NCBI GenBank assembly: GCA_013360285.1
Contig: JABWCM010000048.1
Location: 1 to 36,767 of the forward strand
Direction: 5' to 3'
Length of the DNA stretch: 36,767 nucleotides
From: Myxococcales bacterium
GTDB lineage: Bacteria > Myxococcota_A > UBA9042 > JABWCM01
This document shows positions 16,878 to 25,617 of this stretch, piece after piece. The position numbers and the translations under genes are program-made. Within the stretch, counting starts at the first letter, position 1. Each line of letters begins with the position of its first letter. The notes under the pieces are model-generated. The model worked only from the letters and a program-made list of their open reading frames with translations, did not search any database and was not told where the DNA came from.

Positions 16878-19163
16878 TCATTTAGCCAATACCGACACCG
16901 TGGTTGTACCCACGTACGTACCACTTCCGTCCACTGCAAAGGAGTACGTTCCTGTCTCGGGAAGTGTCAACGTCGCAGTTGTTAACGTTCCGCATGCCAA
17001 CTGGGGACCAAACAAGGTAGTTCCCGATGGATTGAACAACCGATGATTGATGCAGCCTCCCGGCACATGCGATGCGACAATGCCTATTTGAGCCCCGGCC
17101 GTACCGGAAAAGGTCACAAAGCCGTTTTGACCGGGCACGGTGGTGGTCAATCCGACCGACGGGCCGCCAATGGTGGCACCTTGAACTATGTCGGATGGGA
17201 CATCGAATACCGTAATCGTGTGGGTACCGGCATATTGATCGTGTTGATCCACTGATAATGTATAGATGCCGGTTGCCGGCAGCGTCATCGAATCTACAAA
17301 ATAGGCACCGCAGGTCAATTGAGGCGCAAAGACGGTTCCCAAGGGTCCCGTCAAGCCGAATCGTGTGCAGCCGTTTGGAGACCGGGTCGCGGTAATCGAA
17401 ATACGTTGACCGACAGACCCCTCAAACTCAACAAAGCCATCTAAACCGGGAACCAATAGCGGGAGAACAACTGCCGACGATCCCGGGGTAGTGGTTTCAA
17501 TCACGTCGTCAGGCACCAGGAAAACCGTGGTGTTTTCCGTAGTGATTGCCGCACCTTTCGGATCGATGAAAATTGAATATATTCCGGTTTCGGGTACGAC
17601 AACAGTATCAATAAATTGGGTCCCCGAGCAAACAAGAGCCGGCGGGACGATGGTTATACCCGATGGGGACAAAATAGAAAAAGTACGGCATATTGTTGGC
17701 GACGCCTGACTCAAAACAGAGATCCGATCTCCGGCCGACGCGGCAAACTCGATAAAGCCGTTCTGGGACGGCACCGTGAGTGTCAGTTGGCTCGTAGTAC
17801 CAAAGGCTCCCGCCAATTCCACGTCGTCCTCCGGCACGATGAACCCTTGCACTGTATAACTTGAGGTCGCCTCGTTGTGTGGATCGAGGAGCAAGGTGTA
17901 GGTACCCGGCTGAGTCAGCACCACGAGGTCCGTAAAATACTCCGAGGAGCACTCCAGGACGGGGCCAATGAGTGCCGTGCCGTTTGGTGCCAGCAGGCTG
18001 TAGCGAGTACATTTTGTCGGGGAAGCCACCGACCGAAACGCGGCGCGGGTTCCGGCTGCAGCTTCAAACTGAACAGCTCCGTTCTGCGCAGGAACCAACA
18101 GGGATACGGGAACAGTTGGGCCGCCGAGAATTCCGCCATGGTTCGCATCGGGGGGAACATCGAACACCGTTACTGTGATGTTTCCGGTCGCCGCGTTAGA
18201 CGGGACCATGTGTAACTGGTAGGTTCCCGCGTTGGCGGCGACCAATAGATCGGTGAAACTCGGGGCACTACATGAAAGCTCAGGGCCAAACAACGGTTCA
18301 CCTGCCGGATCCAGTACGGTGATTTCCAAACACTCCCCGAGGTTCGAAATCATCAATATCGATAACCTTTGATTCGCCGCCGCGGTGAACGCGACACAAC
18401 CCGGGGATCCCGCGCTCATGGGAACAGCTACGGACGGGCCACCAGGGGTTGCGATGACGGGTACCGTGTCGTCACAGGCATCAACGCAGTCAGCAAGACC
18501 GTCCTCGTCGGCATCGTCATCAGCAATTCCACATCCGCATACACCAAGAGAAGTTTTTGTCGGATCAAGGGGGCATCCGTCACACACATCTCCAGTGCTA
18601 TCATCGTCGACATCGTTCTGAGCAGCGTTGGGCACGGTTGGGCAATTGTCGAATCCGTCCGGCACACCGTCGTCATCAGAATCCGTAAGTGTGGTTTGGC
18701 AGGTGTCGGGACAGCCATCGAAATCAGCGTCCAAATCCGGACCCGGCTGGGACCCCAATGCGACGCCAATGACCAACAACACGTCGGTAACGGCTACGTC
18801 ACCGGAACAATCGGCGTCGGCTTGTTCTGGGGCAACCGCGAGGCATGATGGGGGTGGGTCGAACATGGCGGCAAGTGCCCATAACGAGGTCAGGATGGTG
18901 CACTGGGCATCGACGATGTCTGTCACACCGTTACCGCTGACGTCGCCGAAGGTAGGTAGACAGAAGGGCTCGCAGGCATTGCCGACACCATTGAGGTCGG
19001 TGTCTTCCTGACCTGGATCCGGTGTAAATGGGCAAATATCCGCCAAATCCTCTACGCCATCGGCGTCGAAATCCGGTGCGGGGGTTAACGCAAACACCGG
19101 ATTCACTGTCAGGACACCGACAACCATCCACAACACCACAAATCGCTTCCGGCATACTATCAT
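16878..19163 (-). CDS. Secreted calcium-repeat protein with five beta-sandwich repeats
   Basis: A 761-residue exported protein. The chosen ATG (19163-19161) is preceded by an SD (GAGGTGG) and opens a clear signal peptide, MIVCRKRFVVLWMVVG, with cleavage likely after NPVFA (residue 25). The frame stays open further upstream, but that part has no good start. Residues 30-66 and 160-230 are thrombospondin type 3-like calcium repeats (DADGVEDLADICP; DSDDDGVPDGFDNCP). Residues 70-155 form a dockerin-like pair (GDVSGNGVTDIVDAQC; ADCSGDVAVTDVLLVIG). From 240 to the end are five repeats of about 105 residues, each a PPC-like beta sandwich with two Cys and a PxTGxYxL-type strand. A GC-rich segment followed by T6 on the minus strand (16841-16846) may be its terminator. 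Surface or matrix role is inferred. Confidence 0.88.
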   Translation of the reverse strand: MIVCRKRFVVLWMVVGVLTVNPVFALTPAPDFDADGVEDLADICPFTPDPGQEDTDLNGVGNACEPFCLPTFGDVSGNGVTDIVDAQCTILTSLWALAAMFDPPPSCLAVAPEQADADCSGDVAVTDVLLVIGVALGSQPGPDLDADFDGCPDTCQTTLTDSDDDGVPDGFDNCPTVPNAAQNDVDDDSTGDVCDGCPLDPTKTSLGVCGCGIADDDADEDGLADCVDACDDTVPVIATPGGPSVAVPMSAGSPGCVAFTAAANQRLSILMISNLGECLEITVLDPAGEPLFGPELSCSAPSFTDLLVAANAGTYQLHMVPSNAATGNITVTVFDVPPDANHGGILGGPTVPVSLLVPAQNGAVQFEAAAGTRAAFRSVASPTKCTRYSLLAPNGTALIGPVLECSSEYFTDLVVLTQPGTYTLLLDPHNEATSSYTVQGFIVPEDDVELAGAFGTTSQLTLTVPSQNGFIEFAASAGDRISVLSQASPTICRTFSILSPSGITIVPPALVCSGTQFIDTVVVPETGIYSIFIDPKGAAITTENTTVFLVPDDVIETTTPGSSAVVLPLLVPGLDGFVEFEGSVGQRISITATRSPNGCTRFGLTGPLGTVFAPQLTCGAYFVDSMTLPATGIYTLSVDQHDQYAGTHTITVFDVPSDIVQGATIGGPSVGLTTTVPGQNGFVTFSGTAGAQIGIVASHVPGGCINHRLFNPSGTTLFGPQLACGTLTTATLTLPETGTYSFAVDGSGTYVGTTTVSVLAK

Positions 19164-19609
19164 CACACCACCTCGATTCATTGAGTTTGTGAAACCACAG
19201 CCGAAAACCGATACTACGCCAATACCGATCCAGAACAAACGGGTTTGTACAGTGGAAAAAGATTCAAGGACAAAACGGGGAAGCCAACCGATGTGTACCA
19301 AACCAGTCATGGTTTCCCCAAAAATCACCACCGAGGAATCGGTGCGGATGTAAACTTCACACCAAACATCGTGTGGAATCCATAAACTACGTTGCATCCA
19401 TATGTGATATTTTTCTACAACAGATGGAGGAAGGCACAGGGTTTGTCATAGCCAAGTGAACAGAAGGCAAAGAAGCACAAAGATACGATGGCTAAAACCG
19501 CAGGATTTCTGTATGCGTCATTCTGGCACACGAATTGCTCACAGGTCATGACTAGGTGTGTAGCTTTTGCACACATGTCGTATAACCTTGTCCCTTGTTA
19601 GGATTCGCC
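19164..19609. other. Divergent intergenic region, 446 bp
   Basis: This gap separates the minus-strand calcium-repeat gene from the plus-strand lipoprotein operon. It holds the sigma-54 promoter at 19524-19539 and, next to the minus-strand gene's SD, the motif GAGTTTGTGAAA (about 19184-19195) that resembles the ends of the palindromic elements further right. I see no convincing gene or RNA in it. Confidence 0.6.
19524..19539 (+). promoter_or_regulatory. Sigma-54 type promoter ahead of lipoprotein operon
   Basis: TGGCACACGAATTGCT fits the -24/-12 consensus TGGCAC-N5-TTGC, with GG and GC exactly ten bases apart. Transcription would start near 19550, about 60 bases before the ATG at 19610. Sigma-54 promoters need an enhancer-binding activator; none is encoded in the window. 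It implies inducible rather than constitutive expression of the downstream lipoprotein, dockerin-like and fibre genes (inference). Confidence 0.7.
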
Positions 19610-20683
19610 ATGAACACAAACGTAAGTCGTAAAATTAGCTGCTCCGCACTTCTGTATGGACTTTCTCTGACTTTGGCTTTGACCGTCGGCTGCGCCGACG
19701 AAAACAACAACGGCATCCTTGATAAGGACAGCGAAGAACTTTCTGAAGACGGCAGTCAAACAGATACCTACTCCGACACAGGCGCTCAACCCGATCAGGT
19801 GAACACCGACTCCGGTCAACCGGATGACATGACCCATGTCGACGTGACCGAGTCGGACATCTCAGTGGCCGATACAAGCCAACCTGAACCGACATGTGAC
19901 CGATACAACACGTTAGGGAGCTTTGTAGTACAGACCAGTCCGTTCGGCAGCGGTGCTCAAGGGTCATTCAGGACGGCACCATGGCCCTTTCTGTTGGACC
20001 AACAGTTACAAAGCGGCGGCTGTGGGTTTTATATGTTCGACCCTCCCCCGACCTGTGAAACAGCCTGTGAATCACCGCTGGTATGCGGATTTGGCGATCA
20101 ATGCCGTCCTATGCCCGACAACGTGGATGTAGGAAAAGTGACGATTTCCGGAACCAATCCGGAAATCGTCATGTTGCCAAACGAATACGCCACGTATTAT
20201 ACCACCGAAAATTACCCAGCGTTGTTTGAACCCGGCGCCGAACTCACGTTGTCTGCAGAAGGTCAGGGAAATATTGGTGAATTTACGATGACCGCATTGG
20301 GAATTGAGCCGCTGGAAAATCCGTTGGACCTGTTTGTGATGACTCAGGGGCAGCCGTTTACCATGAAGTGGACGCCGGGAAAAAACAGCCCCGCGTCAGC
20401 GAAAATGATGATCCATCTGGATATCGACCACCATGCGGCCCAGGCGGCATACGTAGAATGCATCGTGCCGGATTCTGCAGGTGAAGTCACGATCTCCGCA
20501 GAGCTTGTAGATGCGCTCATCGCCGCGGGCCACAGCGGAATCGGAACATACGTCGAAAACGCTTACATGACGCGGCTGACGCGGGAAGCCAAACCTGTAA
20601 ATGGAGAGATTTGTGCAGAATTCCAGGTGGAATCGATGGTGTTTATTGGCGTGGAAACCCAGTTGAAAGACAACGGAAAGTAA
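19610..20683 (+). CDS. Lipoprotein with acidic linker, function unknown
   Basis: A 357-residue lipoprotein: a hydrophobic signal ending in the lipobox LTVGCADE, then a long Asp/Ser/Thr-rich linker (about residues 28-90) of the kind that holds surface lipoproteins away from the membrane. The globular part contains a short Cys-rich patch (CGFYMFDPPPTCETACESPLVCG is split by Pro-rich turns, near 140-165) and predicted beta strands with a DIDHH motif near residue 272. I do not recognise the family. The ATG at 19610 has AGGA six bases upstream; an in-frame TTG lies at 19595. It is the first gene after the sigma-54 promoter and lies 237 bp before the dockerin-like gene, so both may share a transcript. 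Confidence 0.8.
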   Translation: MNTNVSRKISCSALLYGLSLTLALTVGCADENNNGILDKDSEELSEDGSQTDTYSDTGAQPDQVNTDSGQPDDMTHVDVTESDISVADTSQPEPTCDRYNTLGSFVVQTSPFGSGAQGSFRTAPWPFLLDQQLQSGGCGFYMFDPPPTCETACESPLVCGFGDQCRPMPDNVDVGKVTISGTNPEIVMLPNEYATYYTTENYPALFEPGAELTLSAEGQGNIGEFTMTALGIEPLENPLDLFVMTQGQPFTMKWTPGKNSPASAKMMIHLDIDHHAAQAAYVECIVPDSAGEVTISAELVDALIAAGHSGIGTYVENAYMTRLTREAKPVNGEICAEFQVESMVFIGVETQLKDNGK

Positions 20684-20920
20684 CTGCAGATCTACCAAAC
20701 GTATCCCAGAATCACCGCGAGGCAGGGATTACACAAACGCCGACTACAAGAAAGAACCATCCAATTTGTCCCCCGAGAACAGGACGCGGAATCGAAACAA
20801 ACAAACTCCGGCCAAAGTCTGCGCCAATTGTCAACCTTGAATACCCAACTCGTTTCTTGCCACTCCGCCGAGCCGCGTGGTAGTCTCGGTTTTCTCCGTT
20901 ACCCATATAGGAGACTCCGA

Positions 20921-21466
20921 ATGGGCCGAAAAAGTACTAAGTTAACAACGTTAGGTCTCACACTGCTGACAACAGGGTTACTTGGAGCCATGATTTCCGG
21001 AATCGGACCTACAGCACAAGCATCCTGCCCAACCCTTGTCGGTGATTTGAACGACGACGGGACCTTGAACGTGGTGGATGTCCAATGTGATATTTTGGTG
21101 GTCTTATATGACCTCAATGAGCCGGGTTCCAGCATCCTGCCGCCTTGTTTGACTCCGGCCAACGTTATTTATGCGGACATCAACTGTGACGGTAGCGTTG
21201 CGGTGACCGACGTAGTGTTGCTTATCACCCTGGTGTTGGGAATGCCCCTTGATAAGGCCATTGATGCCAACGGAGATGGGTGCGCAGACATTTGTGAGGC
21301 CGCGCTTGCACCAGTGTTGGACGGGTTACCAACCTCTTTCACAGGAACCTCATCCGGCGGTGATTTTGTACTGAGACCACTTGGCGCCGGGCCGCCTGCT
21401 GCGCAATCCTCATCGGGAAACGACTATCAACTATCACCCCGTCTTTGGGGTAAACCCATTCAATAA
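20921..21466 (+). CDS. Small secreted dockerin-like protein
   Basis: A 181-residue product with a signal peptide cleaved after TAQA (about residue 34). Residues 38-125 form a dockerin-like pair of calcium-binding loops, GDLNDDGTLNVVDVQCDILV and DINCDGSVAVTDVVLLITL, each followed by a helix, then DANGDGCADIC. The arrangement, including a conserved central CLTPAN/CLAVAP segment, closely resembles residues 70-155 of the protein encoded on the opposite strand at 16878-19163. The C-terminal 55 residues are low complexity. ATG at 20921 follows AGGAGA; an earlier in-frame ATG (20828) would bury the signal peptide. The next gene starts 10 bp after its stop. No cohesin partner was seen. Confidence 0.85.
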   Translation: MGRKSTKLTTLGLTLLTTGLLGAMISGIGPTAQASCPTLVGDLNDDGTLNVVDVQCDILVVLYDLNEPGSSILPPCLTPANVIYADINCDGSVAVTDVVLLITLVLGMPLDKAIDANGDGCADICEAALAPVLDGLPTSFTGTSSGGDFVLRPLGAGPPAAQSSSGNDYQLSPRLWGKPIQ

Positions 21467-21476
21467 GGATTTCACC

Positions 21477-23156
21477 ATGAAAAACGGGAATGTTGCGTTT
21501 CTGACAACGGCGTTTTTTTTCAGCCTGCCGCTCTCTTTCGCCCAAGCTGTTCCCCAGGCGGTCCCTTATGTGGGCTATTTGACCCACGCAAACGGTATTC
21601 CCTATGACGGGGTCACGTTGGAGGTTACCGCCGCGTTGTACCCCGCTGCGTCGTCGGGACAACCGCTGTGGGGCCCTCATGAATTGGGTCCGGTCACGGT
21701 TAACGACGGCATTTTTGCCATTGTTCTTGGTGGTGGGGCATCACCCGATCTGGACTTGACTCTGGCCGACAACGACGAAGTGTGGATCGAGTTTGTATTG
21801 GACGACGGCGTCAAAATCACGGCACTGTCCCCGCGACAACAGGTGCGGTCGGTTCCTTATGCGCTGGTAGCCGGAAACGCCCAACAATTGGGTGGAATCG
21901 ACGCGGCCGAGTACCTGGTACATGGAGATGCCGCTGATGTCTCGAGTTTAACGGTCAACGGCAAACCGGTGGTGGATGCCGGGGGTGGCTGGGTAGGGGG
22001 AAAATTGCCGGAGACAGACCCGGCTTTTATGGCATCGGCGGCAGCCGGAATTACTGCGGCGCAGATCGGTCAATGGAATTCGGCCTTTGGGTGGGGAAAC
22101 CATACAACTGCTGGATATCTCAAAACCGAAACCGACCCAAAAATCGGTTCTACACAGACCGGAAAATGGTGCGTCGGAACGGGAACACAAATCATTTGTG
22201 ACCAGACCGCGCCGGCCGGTGGAACCGGGGGAGTGAAGGTGATTAACGCATCCAACTATAAACAAACCACCTTTCAAAACGGCGACATGGTCCGAATAGA
22301 GGGAATCATCACAGTAACCCAGGATTACCAGGCGTTGGGCAACGCAGAAGGGTTGACCGTTGTGGGTGGGGGATTTTTGGGGACCGCCGGCACAGAAGAG
22401 GTCGATTTGGGCGATGAGGTCACGGTTTTTGGCGCGACGTTCGAAAATATTCTGCTTGACGGCAACTCGGTGCGGTTTGTCAATTGCATTTTTAAGGGCA
22501 ACATCCGCCTTCCTTTTGACGCGCATGTCTACGGCAGTCGGTTTTCAGCGGCAACGTCGGGTACCCAGTTTACGATCGGCGTGATTCATTCAACCGAAAT
22601 CGACAACTCCACGATCAAACGGGTTCGGTCGATCTCCGACAGTGACATCAACAACTCCACCATTGCGGGCACCGCGCTGAATTTTGAAGTGGTCGACTAC
22701 ATCGCCAACACACGGATTTCCGACTCAACGGTTTATCTGCGCAGCGATAGTCGATTTGTGGGCAACGAATGCGGCAATTCACTGATCGTGATTCCGCCGG
22801 AAACGTCCAGCGGAGTGGTGATATCCGGCAATATTTTCGATGGCTTGCTGGAAGGGCAAACCGAAGTCCTCCGCGTACACGCGGACACCTCCAACTTCAG
22901 GATGATCCAGGTAACCGGCAACAATTTCACGATTCAAACAGGGGACCCACGGTCGATTTTTGTAACGGGAACCGCAACTGGAACATCGAAGCTGCAACTG
23001 TTGCTCATCGCCAACAACAACTTTTTGAAAGGCGGCAAAGCGATAGAATACACGTCCACCGCCTATACCGCGATTACGGGTAACACCACCCGCGCTACAT
23101 CGCTTGGCGTATCGGCAAACGCGACGCTCCAGCTTTCCAACAATTTTTCGTTCTAG
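21477..23156 (+). CDS. Exported fibre-like beta-helix protein
   Basis: A 559-residue exported protein starting at ATG 21477, whose SD overlaps the stop of the dockerin-like gene. The signal peptide ends near SFAQA. Residues about 25-140 match a domain common at the N-terminus of delta- and planctomycete surface proteins (VPYVGYLTHANGIPYDG, ALYPAASSGQPLWGP, LSPRQQVRSVPYALVAGNA). Next comes a stalk-like segment with QIGQWNSAFGWGNH and AGYLKTETDP, a signature of phage and bacterial tail or fibre proteins. From about 265 to the end are repeated short beta strands with Asn ladders (NNSTI, GNNFTI, NNNFL), typical of right-handed parallel beta helices. No catalytic residues are evident. Adhesion or glycan binding is inference. 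Confidence 0.85.
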   Translation: MKNGNVAFLTTAFFFSLPLSFAQAVPQAVPYVGYLTHANGIPYDGVTLEVTAALYPAASSGQPLWGPHELGPVTVNDGIFAIVLGGGASPDLDLTLADNDEVWIEFVLDDGVKITALSPRQQVRSVPYALVAGNAQQLGGIDAAEYLVHGDAADVSSLTVNGKPVVDAGGGWVGGKLPETDPAFMASAAAGITAAQIGQWNSAFGWGNHTTAGYLKTETDPKIGSTQTGKWCVGTGTQIICDQTAPAGGTGGVKVINASNYKQTTFQNGDMVRIEGIITVTQDYQALGNAEGLTVVGGGFLGTAGTEEVDLGDEVTVFGATFENILLDGNSVRFVNCIFKGNIRLPFDAHVYGSRFSAATSGTQFTIGVIHSTEIDNSTIKRVRSISDSDINNSTIAGTALNFEVVDYIANTRISDSTVYLRSDSRFVGNECGNSLIVIPPETSSGVVISGNIFDGLLEGQTEVLRVHADTSNFRMIQVTGNNFTIQTGDPRSIFVTGTATGTSKLQLLLIANNNFLKGGKAIEYTSTAYTAITGNTTRATSLGVSANATLQLSNNFSF

Positions 23157-23200
23157 GTGACTGGTGTTTTTTAGGGGAATCACCTAGGTGGCTGGTGTTT
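23153..23200. repeat. 17-bp direct repeat between convergent genes
   Basis: CTAGGTGACTGGTGTTT (23153-23169) recurs at 23184-23200 with one mismatch (31-bp period). The first copy overlaps the stop codon of the fibre gene. AGGTGA and TCACCT can also pair, and CACCTAGGTG is a palindrome. It may help termination between the convergent genes, but neither strand shows a classic stem plus T-run. Confidence 0.6.
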
Positions 23201-23219
23201 AACGGCCTCCCTTCTTCAG

Positions 23220-23723
23220 TCACCGCTGTCGCGAATATGGGTTGAGAATTGATGCATCATAACGGACCACCTTCGTTCCGTCCAAATCTTCCGTAACCCG
23301 CAACTCCAACGTACGTGGTTTCACGACTCTCAGCTCGACCCCTTCAAGATATCCGTGGTCTTTGAGCAACACCTGCAGCCTGTCAAGCCGCACCCGACCG
23401 TCAAAAAGTTGCTCGGGATCCGGTGGCCAAAGGGTGACTTCGTCCACTTTAACAAACGCTCCCAATCCAAATGGATTATTGCGCACGATCAAATCGAGGG
23501 ACAGCCACTCGGATAACACATCCTGTGATCGAAACAACCATGGACCAGACAACACACCCATCGGTTGACCGCCTTTGAATACGGCGGCCTCAGTCAATCG
23601 AGGCCAGGCAACAAAATACGCGGGGAGTGGTGTTGGTGGGTGCAGTGGTTTTTGGGAACACGCAACAGGCGACAGAACAAACAGTAAAGCCAACGAACAA
23701 GCAGCGACTCGGAATACCACCAT
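23220..23723 (-). CDS. Small lipoprotein, possibly LEA14-like
   Basis: A 167-residue protein with a lipoprotein signal (AACSLALLFVLSPVACSQ, Cys near residue 23). The mature part has alternating hydrophobic beta strands and an LSLDLIVRNNPFGLGAFVKVDEVTLW segment, reminiscent of LEA14/WHy-type domains (strand followed by NPF/NPN), but the match is weak and I would not name it on that alone. It lies 21 bp downstream of the DUF4157 gene on the same strand, so the two are probably co-transcribed; a functional link is possible but unproven. Confidence 0.75.
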   Translation of the reverse strand: MVVFRVAACSLALLFVLSPVACSQKPLHPPTPLPAYFVAWPRLTEAAVFKGGQPMGVLSGPWLFRSQDVLSEWLSLDLIVRNNPFGLGAFVKVDEVTLWPPDPEQLFDGRVRLDRLQVLLKDHGYLEGVELRVVKPRTLELRVTEDLDGTKVVRYDASILNPYSRQR

Positions 23724-23744
23724 GGTCTGTTTCCGGTAAAATGA

Positions 23745-25190
23745 CTAGGGATTTTCCCGCGCCAGACCCGACTCAACCCAGGAGATGAAGTGGTCGGTAA
23801 ACCAGGTCAAATCCGCGTCAGTATAGGCGGCATCTAATACGATAGTATGCTCTCTTCGTAACTTAAGAGCCCACATCGCAGCAAAATCATTGATGCGGGT
23901 TCGAATGGTTGCACGCGCGCCGGCATCCAAGCGGGCCGCGGAGCCTCTTCCGGTGAAACCAAATCCGGCAGCGCTGCAAAACGCAGTAAACCGTGTGTCG
24001 GCGGGCCTTGAACCGGTAGATCCTGCGGCGCCGTAATAAGCGCGCAGCCGTGCCGATAACGTATCGGCGGTACCGGGAGGAAGGGTCACACCGCTGATCG
24101 CGATTCCATCAATGTCTCCAAGCATATCGGCTTCAGACGCAAAGTTGTCATAGTAGTCCTGCCTCGTAGTGAGCCTGCTTTGGGTTTCAAAACCAAACTC
24201 CGCCAACGCACTGCCAACATCCCCCGCCCAAGTGGCACCTGATGGTCCATGGATACCACTTAACCCAATCAAACCTCCCGTTCGTGGATAGTTCTGTGCA
24301 TCCAGGCCAGTCAGAAGGTGACCGACATCCAACGACTGGCCGTTGACAGGGACCACTGCATAGGACCGTGTCAACGCGGCCACGTCCTCCGCGGTCAGCG
24401 GTCCCCGAGGTGAGATCCGGTCGATGGACTGACGATCTGCGATCATTTCGTTCCAGTTTCCACCGTCATAATAGGATTTACGAATGCGGGTGGTGATCTG
24501 ACGCCAATCCTCACCAGGATAAGCCGCCTCCACTCGTTCCACGATACGAATGAAATCATCAATGGACCCAATAGGCGTTGGCGTAACCCCAGCAGCAGGT
24601 GTATTGCCCCCGTAACGCTGTACAGTAGCTCCAGCGGTGGTTACAACAGGCGCCACGGTGTGAGCTGTCGTATTTCCAGGCACTTCCTGCGCAGCTCTCG
24701 CTCCCAACAAATCCGCTTCCCGCTCAAGCGCAACATCGTCGTTGATCGGGACTCCGTTGGTCTGCGTGGTGGATTTTACCCTACCCTGCGCCTGCTGAAC
24801 TACGTGGGTCAACTCGTGCCCCAACAACCGCCGACCAGCCGGAGATTCCGGATTATATGCTCCCGGTGCAAAATGAATGTCCGTGCCCTGGGTGTAAGCG
24901 ACTGCCCCTACGTTTTCGGGCTTGGCGCTGGTGTGAATCCGAACCGCCGCAAAGTTATGCCCCAACGCCCCCTCCATCTGCGCACGAAGCGCCGGCGGCA
25001 ACGCATTGGAGGCTTGTTGCCGGCTTCCACTGCTCGACCGCTTATCTCCAGGTGCTGTTGCCGACGATGTCGCGGCATTGCCTCCGGCTCGCTGCAAAAT
25101 GGCCTGAGCAGTCGGTGACGAAGTAGAATCATCGTCATGTTGTTGCTTTTGTTTTTTTTGAAGTACACGCGCTGAATCGGGGATGAACAT
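23745..25190 (-). CDS. DUF4157 (eCIS-core) metallopeptidase-like protein, unknown C-terminal domain
   Basis: A 481-residue protein without a signal peptide. The disordered N-terminus (1-70, Gln/Ser-rich, with LQRAGGN) leads into a DUF4157/eCIS-core domain (about 75-172): AQMEGALGHNFAAVRIHTS, GTDIHFAPGAYNPES, the metallopeptidase motif LLGHELTHVVQQ (HELTH about 125-129) and a downstream EREAD. Known members often sit with extracellular contractile injection systems or carry toxin-like C-termini; no such system is in this window. Residues 205-481 form a domain I do not recognise, with conserved-looking LDVGHLLTGLDAQ, HGPSGATWAGDVGSAL and a YYDNFASEADMLGDIDG stretch. ATG at 25190 or GTG at 25193 share the SD GGAG, which lies at the edge of a palindromic element. 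Autoprocessing peptidase with a C-terminal effector is inference. Confidence 0.85.
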   Translation of the reverse strand: MFIPDSARVLQKKQKQQHDDDSTSSPTAQAILQRAGGNAATSSATAPGDKRSSSGSRQQASNALPPALRAQMEGALGHNFAAVRIHTSAKPENVGAVAYTQGTDIHFAPGAYNPESPAGRRLLGHELTHVVQQAQGRVKSTTQTNGVPINDDVALEREADLLGARAAQEVPGNTTAHTVAPVVTTAGATVQRYGGNTPAAGVTPTPIGSIDDFIRIVERVEAAYPGEDWRQITTRIRKSYYDGGNWNEMIADRQSIDRISPRGPLTAEDVAALTRSYAVVPVNGQSLDVGHLLTGLDAQNYPRTGGLIGLSGIHGPSGATWAGDVGSALAEFGFETQSRLTTRQDYYDNFASEADMLGDIDGIAISGVTLPPGTADTLSARLRAYYGAAGSTGSRPADTRFTAFCSAAGFGFTGRGSAARLDAGARATIRTRINDFAAMWALKLRREHTIVLDAAYTDADLTWFTDHFISWVESGLARENP

Positions 25191-25212
25191 CACACACTCC
25201 GCTCAGTTGATT

Positions 25213-25381
25213 CTCTGAGTTTGTGAAAAAATGTGGGAACGGATTTGGACGCGAGGATTTTGGTCCCGATGCCCGGAAAAAAACCGAGTCATATCGGGAA
25301 TATGGCGCAGGTTTTTTTCGGGGCAGCGGGGACAAAAGCATCCGTCCAAGTCCGTTCAGCTATGTTTTCACAAACTCTCTG
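25213..25381. repeat. Long palindromic element, family 1, copy A (MITE-like)
   Basis: A 169-bp imperfect palindrome. The ends are CTCTGAGTTTGTGAAAAAAT and, inverted, TTTTCACAAACTCTCTG. Inside, GGAACGGATTTGGACG pairs with CGTCCAAGTCCGTTC, then TTTTGGTCCCGATGCCCGG with its counterpart on the right arm, closing on CATAT/ATATG. Copy B at 28895-29050 matches it closely. It encodes no protein. Its left edge adjoins the SD of the DUF4157 gene. Size, palindromy and dispersed copies suit a non-autonomous mobile element or a REP-like sequence. Confidence 0.88.
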
Positions 25382-25617
25382 CCAGTAGTGTCATGCCGGA
25401 TGCCGCAGGTGTCAAGACCCCTGCATCGTACATTCTCGTCACAGCAGACATGATCCAGGTCAAGGCCCCCCGTGTTGTGGTGCAACGTTGTCTTGCCATC
25501 ATTTGATACAGCCTTACCGTGAAGTTACGGGATTGGTATCTGGCCAGAACAAGCGACCGGATTATGCCGCATAGGGAAGGCCTATAGGCCGGACGTCCCG
25601 GAAACAACATGATGAAC

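Noticed and set aside
19164-19397. N-terminal extension of the calcium-repeat protein
   Set aside because: The frame is open, but the downstream ATG has a strong SD and a clear signal peptide; an extension would bury it.
23745-25190. Extracellular contractile injection system locus
   Set aside because: Only the DUF4157 domain is present; no sheath, tube, baseplate or AAA ATPase gene lies in the window.
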